Assembly: GCF_001940565.1 (NCBI RefSeq)
Contig: NZ_LTDM01000053.1
Location: 58,987 to 122,986, forward strand
Source: Tissierella creatinophila DSM 6911
Lineage (GTDB): Bacteria; Bacillota; Clostridia; Tissierellales; Tissierellaceae
DNA length: 64,000 nt
Direction: 5' to 3'
Shown: positions 60,477-64,000 of the stretch, piece after piece
Layout: every line of letters starts with the position of its first letter
How positions within the stretch are numbered: position 1 is the stretch's first letter
The notes under the pieces: generated by a model
The model's input: the letters and a program-made list of their open reading frames with translations, nothing else
Databases searched by the model: none
Told to the model about the DNA's origin: nothing
Program-made: the position numbers and the translations under genes

Positions 60477-62296
60477 TACCTACCACCTGCTTTTCCAAAT
60501 AGTTTTTCTTTATATGATGGAGCATGAACCGCTAAATTATATCTTTCATTACCACATTTATATAAACAAACTCCCCTCTGTGGAAATTTTATAAGATTAT
60601 ATTCTGATTCCTCTAACTGCAATGTATCCATATAAAACTGCTTATCAATGTTTCCTGCATTAAATAAAAAAGCATGTGCTGGAATAGAAAACAGTGGCTT
60701 AGTAAGTTCCTTAATTCCTTCAATATTGAAGTCTTCAAGGTTTTGACTACTAAGTATGACTGCTGATTCTTTCTTTCGCACTCGCTTCATAAAATTACGA
60801 ATATATTCAATTGCTGTTGGATTAGTTAAGAATAAATATAGTTCATCTATCCCTGCTGCAGTGTTTCCTTCAGTAAGAAGTTTATCTGACATAAAAGACA
60901 ATACATTAAATAATAAGGCATTTTTAACATTTTTACTGGCTTGAAGTAAACCTTTCACTCCAAATACAATAAATCTATTAGATGTTATATTTGTATGTCC
61001 ATTAAAGAATTTACTCTCTGCACCTTGGCACATGGAATGAAGTCCAAGGAGTATTTCTTGCAGTAATTCCTTGGTATAAAGTTGGTGCTTATCAATATCA
61101 TAGCTTTTATACTCTTCTTCTATAAGCAGATAAAAGTCTGAAAGAATAGGGTAATCTTCTGATTCTAATTTACTAAAATCAGTACTATCGCTGATCTTAT
61201 ATCTTCTATAAAGTTTTCCAAGCATAATTTCTATTACATCAATATGCTTATCATCAAAGTCTTTATATGACCTGAAAAAGTCCTTTAAGAAACTTATATG
61301 CTGGCTTAGCTTAGTTGCTTGTTTAAAGGTAATAGGTGCATCTTTATCTAGTGGATTTCCTCCATCATCCCATGTTTTAGGTTCCAGTGGGTTTATCATA
61401 TATTCTCCACTCATTAAATCTACAAAACATCCTCCAATGTTTTCTGCTAGTTCCACATATTCATGCTCAGGATCTAGGCATATTACATTCTTCCCTGATT
61501 CTAAAATATTACAGAGTATCAGTTTTAATAAATAACTTTTACCCTGTCCTGAATTCCCCAAAATCAGAATACAAGGATTGGTCTTATCATCATCTCTTTT
61601 ATCAAAATCCACAATAATATTTGATCCAAATTTATCCCTTCCTAAATAAAAACCATTAGTATCTGTCTTTCCTGAATAGTTAAAGGGATATAAGTTAGCC
61701 ACTGAAGATGCAGGGAGTACTCTTTCAAACTGAATTCCAAATATATTTCTTCCTGTTGGACCAACACATAAAAATCCTTGTTGTTGTCGAAGCATGAGCC
61801 TATCTACATTCAATTTACTCCTTACAAGTTCCGTTAATACATCTGTTTGTAGTAGTTTCAAACTATCATAATCGCTAGAAATAAGTTCAATATATACTGC
61901 ACAATGAAATAGTGGCTCCCTATTTCTATGCATTGTTGATACTAAAGTTACCACATCTTGCAGATTGCTTTCTGCCGTTACTGTTTGCTGTAAATCATTT
62001 GTATTTGAAGTGTTCATTCTATTTTTATTGGCTGCATTATGAATTATTTTCTTTTCTTCATTTGGTGTTACCTGCCTTGTATATATCCTAAGGGTAACTC
62101 CATCTTTTTCCCCAAGGTGTCGAAGGATAGCTTGTTCATTGGTACTTGTAGGGTATTCTCTTAAGGCCCATACACATCTGTAGGTGTTCCCACAGATGAA
62201 ATGATCTGTATTAAATTTAATAATAGCTGGTGCAATCATGTCTATAAAAGATTTAATTTTTTCATCTTTTATAATAGGTATCTTCTTTTTTGCCAT
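60476..62296 (-). CDS. VirB4-like conjugation ATPase
   Basis: A 606-aa protein of the VirB4/TraE family, CD1110-like. Walker A GNSGQGKS (247-254) and a Walker B-like AGIDELYLFL; a DEXX partner follows. It energises the type IV secretion channel. ATG 62296 is used as GGAAGG lies upstream. No virB6 or prgI homologue is found upstream, though they normally precede virB4 in this family. Confidence 0.9.
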   Translation of the reverse strand: MAKKKIPIIKDEKIKSFIDMIAPAIIKFNTDHFICGNTYRCVWALREYPTSTNEQAILRHLGEKDGVTLRIYTRQVTPNEEKKIIHNAANKNRMNTSNTNDLQQTVTAESNLQDVVTLVSTMHRNREPLFHCAVYIELISSDYDSLKLLQTDVLTELVRSKLNVDRLMLRQQQGFLCVGPTGRNIFGIQFERVLPASSVANLYPFNYSGKTDTNGFYLGRDKFGSNIIVDFDKRDDDKTNPCILILGNSGQGKSYLLKLILCNILESGKNVICLDPEHEYVELAENIGGCFVDLMSGEYMINPLEPKTWDDGGNPLDKDAPITFKQATKLSQHISFLKDFFRSYKDFDDKHIDVIEIMLGKLYRRYKISDSTDFSKLESEDYPILSDFYLLIEEEYKSYDIDKHQLYTKELLQEILLGLHSMCQGAESKFFNGHTNITSNRFIVFGVKGLLQASKNVKNALLFNVLSFMSDKLLTEGNTAAGIDELYLFLTNPTAIEYIRNFMKRVRKKESAVILSSQNLEDFNIEGIKELTKPLFSIPAHAFLFNAGNIDKQFYMDTLQLEESEYNLIKFPQRGVCLYKCGNERYNLAVHAPSYKEKLFGKAGGR

Positions 62297-62330
62297 ATTA
62301 TTACCTTCCTTCCATCTCTTTTCTTGCATT

Positions 62331-62361
62331 AAAAAAAGCCCCACATTAAATGTGTAAGGCT
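62331..62361 (-). terminator. Terminator just upstream of virB4
   Basis: A hairpin on the minus strand pairs AGCC and ACAT with ATGT and GGCT at about 62338-62361, then runs into TTTTTTT (62331-62337), 35 bases before the virB4 start. It would stop readthrough into virB4. Confidence 0.75.
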
Positions 62362-62466
62362 CGATAATATATAAGAAATATATAGGTTATTTCATAACAT
62401 TGATCTATAATTTTACAAATGAATTTGATTTGTGAACTTCATGTTATACTCATTATGAGAAGTAAT

Positions 62467-62766
62467 TTAAGACTGTCTACTATGAAAAATAAGCTCTTTC
62501 CCCTTCTCTTTTGCATATGAAATTTCATTAGCAACTGATGTGCCAATATAACCATCAATATCAACAATATAAACAGCATCGCAAATATCTATTTTCCTAT
62601 AATGTGCCGCAACAAGGCGCTTTTGTGCCTCGTCAGTTATAGGCTCATTTTGCTCATTATAGATGCATTGGAGTACATTAAATCCTTTTTCAACCTCTAG
62701 TCTCCAAGCAATCTGTTTCATTTCCTCTGCAAATTTCATACTACCACAAATTGTTATAGTTTTCAT
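62467..62766 (-). CDS. DUF4406/nucleoside deoxyribosyltransferase-like protein
   Basis: A 99-aa protein: TITICGSMKFAEEMKQIAW, then KIDICDAVYIVDIDGYIG, matching short DUF4406 or NDT-like proteins with a Rossmann-type nucleotide site. Reaction unknown. GAGGTG lies 6 bases before ATG 62766, which is preferred over GTG 62775. Confidence 0.75.
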   Translation of the reverse strand: MKTITICGSMKFAEEMKQIAWRLEVEKGFNVLQCIYNEQNEPITDEAQKRLVAAHYRKIDICDAVYIVDIDGYIGTSVANEISYAKEKGKELIFHSRQS

Positions 62767-62834
62767 TTTGTTCACCTCATCAAATAGAAATAATCTCCCC
62801 TCAAATTCTTATTTATCCACATCTTATATGTCTT

Positions 62835-63212
62835 TTATTGGTTGCTAGGTGAAACACGAAGATGATACTCACTTATCCCATGCTTTCTAAAGAATTGCAA
62901 AGCATATCTATGAAGTTCTTTGCCTAGTCCCAAACCACGTTTCTCAGGGATTAAATAATATAGATTTGTATATCCTATTGTTTTCCCCTCATATTTCCTT
63001 ATAGTAAGTTCAATTTGTCCAATTGGTATTTCATCTTCCCAAGCCATAACAAAACCATCAGGAAACTCACTTGCACTTGCCTTAATCCAGTTAAGATATT
63101 CCTCTTCATCTCCAAATTCTTCATCCGTACCAAAGCTTACTACAAAGGAATCTCTTCGGAAAAGTATTATATAATCTCTATGTTTCTTAATATCTATAGG
63201 CTCAAATTTCAT
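62835..63212 (-). CDS. GNAT acetyltransferase, probably C-terminally short
   Basis: A 125-aa GNAT-fold protein. The acetyl-CoA loop LIPEKRGLGLGKELHRYAL (R/Q-x-x-G-x-G/A) is present. It stops at LRVSPSNQ where relatives continue about 20-30 residues through the last strand (typically SPSN-x-x-A-x-x-F-Y). Possibly truncated by a mutation, so activity is doubtful. Substrate unknown. Confidence 0.72.
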   Translation of the reverse strand: MKFEPIDIKKHRDYIILFRRDSFVVSFGTDEEFGDEEEYLNWIKASASEFPDGFVMAWEDEIPIGQIELTIRKYEGKTIGYTNLYYLIPEKRGLGLGKELHRYALQFFRKHGISEYHLRVSPSNQ

Positions 63213-63288
63213 AAAGTCACCCTTTTCGCTTTAATAATTACGACATATAATATTTTTGATGAGATACCTAATATAAAGAAGAACTAAA

Positions 63289-63846
63289 TTAAACCCACTT
63301 ATTTATCTTATCCTCAAAGTAAATCCCTATCTTTACCACTTCATTCATAACGATTCTAATACTATTCTCGTTTAGAGTCCAATTTTCTTTTGATATTCCT
63401 CGTTTATCTATTACCGGGCATATATAAAAATTAACACCTGAGGGAAAAACTGATTTGTAAGTTAATAATGCTCTTCTTGCATGATATGTTTTACATACTA
63501 AGATAACATTCTCTATTGCAATATCTAACGTTTGTAATACTTTTAATGAATACTTTGCATTTTCAAATGTGTTTTTTGCTTTATCTTCCTTTAAAATTGA
63601 TTTTTCGGGTATTCCTGAGTTGATACCTATTCTTCTCAAGTAACCCCACTCTGTCTCGTTACTAGGTAGTTTAGAATTCCTTCCCCCACTTGGTAGCATA
63701 TATTTAGCAAATCCATCGGTATAGAGTTCTACTGCTTTTTCCATAAGTTGAGGCTGGCTTGCTCCTGGTATTAGTATTATATCTGACTTTTTTATATCAG
63801 ATTCAGCAAATATAAATTCACTTATACAATCGAATGGATATTCCAA
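63289..63846 (-). CDS. YdcF-family (DUF218) protein
   Basis: A protein of about 185 aa with the YdcF motifs DIILIPGASQ, GRNSKLPSNETEW, and KTYHARRAL. YdcF/DUF218 proteins bind nucleotides, role uncertain. TTG 63846 is preferred because GGGGGA lies 6 bases upstream; ATG 63852 is almost adjacent to that site. Nothing notable in 63853-64000 except an AGCTCG/CGAGCT hairpin. Confidence 0.82.
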   Translation of the reverse strand: MEYPFDCISEFIFAESDIKKSDIILIPGASQPQLMEKAVELYTDGFAKYMLPSGGRNSKLPSNETEWGYLRRIGINSGIPEKSILKEDKAKNTFENAKYSLKVLQTLDIAIENVILVCKTYHARRALLTYKSVFPSGVNFYICPVIDKRGISKENWTLNENSIRIVMNEVVKIGIYFEDKINKWV

Positions 63847-64000
63847 AACCATTCCCCCTTTTATATATATTTTTAGCTCGTTGCAGAACTCTGTAGCGAG
63901 CTATTTTACTGCATTTCAATCTATTGAAATGGCTGGGATTCCCCCGATTTTGGGTATATATACAGTATCAAGTTGTTTATAACTCAAAACGGAAATTGAA

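Noticed and set aside
1..64000. CRISPR arrays, rRNA and tRNA genes
   Set aside because: No spaced repeats of CRISPR type, no rRNA stretches and no cloverleaf with CCA-like ends was recognised by eye.

Overview
The window comes from a low-GC, Gram-positive, probably spore-forming anaerobe of the Clostridia. The evidence is the AT-rich sequence, strong AAAGGAGG ribosome sites with frequent GTG and TTG starts, two Spo0E-like phosphatases, a YIEGIA-family pair, and clostridial integrative-conjugative-element (ICE) genes. No rRNA, tRNA or CRISPR array was seen. Almost every gene lies on the minus strand.

Layout. 1-200: edge of a metallophosphoesterase gene, perhaps the host flank. 455-8101: left-end ICE module with three tandem serine recombinases (the middle one lacks its catalytic domain), a SHOCT-like small protein, a compact transcription unit holding a structured leader and a 36-aa ORF, an element sigma factor, and an ImmR/ImmA-like repressor-protease pair with three operators. 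8163-10158: an XRE / ImmA-IrrE / PIN-like three-gene cassette. 10295-18632: a type I restriction-modification locus whose HsdS is half length, with two silent hsdS cassettes in inverted orientation flanking a tyrosine recombinase, which looks like a specificity-switching system. 18725-22860: Spo0E-like and XRE genes, then a decayed copy of the ICE coupling-protein region, fused to a frameshifted helicase remnant and followed by remnants of a second XRE-ImmA pair.

23071-47394: metal and envelope cargo. A 12-gene operon (32688 down to 25420) encodes small Cys/His-rich, exported and membrane proteins, a beta-propeller, a spermidine-synthase-like membrane protein, Lgt, an ICMT-like methyltransferase and an HMA-like protein. 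It starts at a textbook sigma-54 promoter next to a divergently placed palindrome and an NtrC-type two-component system. Next come copper genes (copZ, copA, csoR with promoter and operator, and a CPH-type ATPase), a YIEGIA pair, and an arsenic set (arsA, arsD, arsC, acr3, arsR).

47720-62296: transfer module with VirD4, a toprim protein, an AAA ATPase, a MobP-type relaxase, an RHH protein, a candidate oriT with an inverted repeat and an IncP/Ti-like nic motif, several ICE-specific small proteins, an NlpC/P60 hydrolase, an amidoligase/cyclotransferase pair and VirB4. VirB6-like and PrgI-like genes are not seen; a terminator lies just upstream of virB4. 62467-63846 holds unrelated small enzymes.

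The decayed coupling-protein region (about 19590-20918) and the intact one (about 47610-48945) are direct repeats bracketing the metal cargo, so the window looks like two related ICEs stacked or recombined, with the metal genes between them. All functional calls come from reading the translated sequence; no database search was run.
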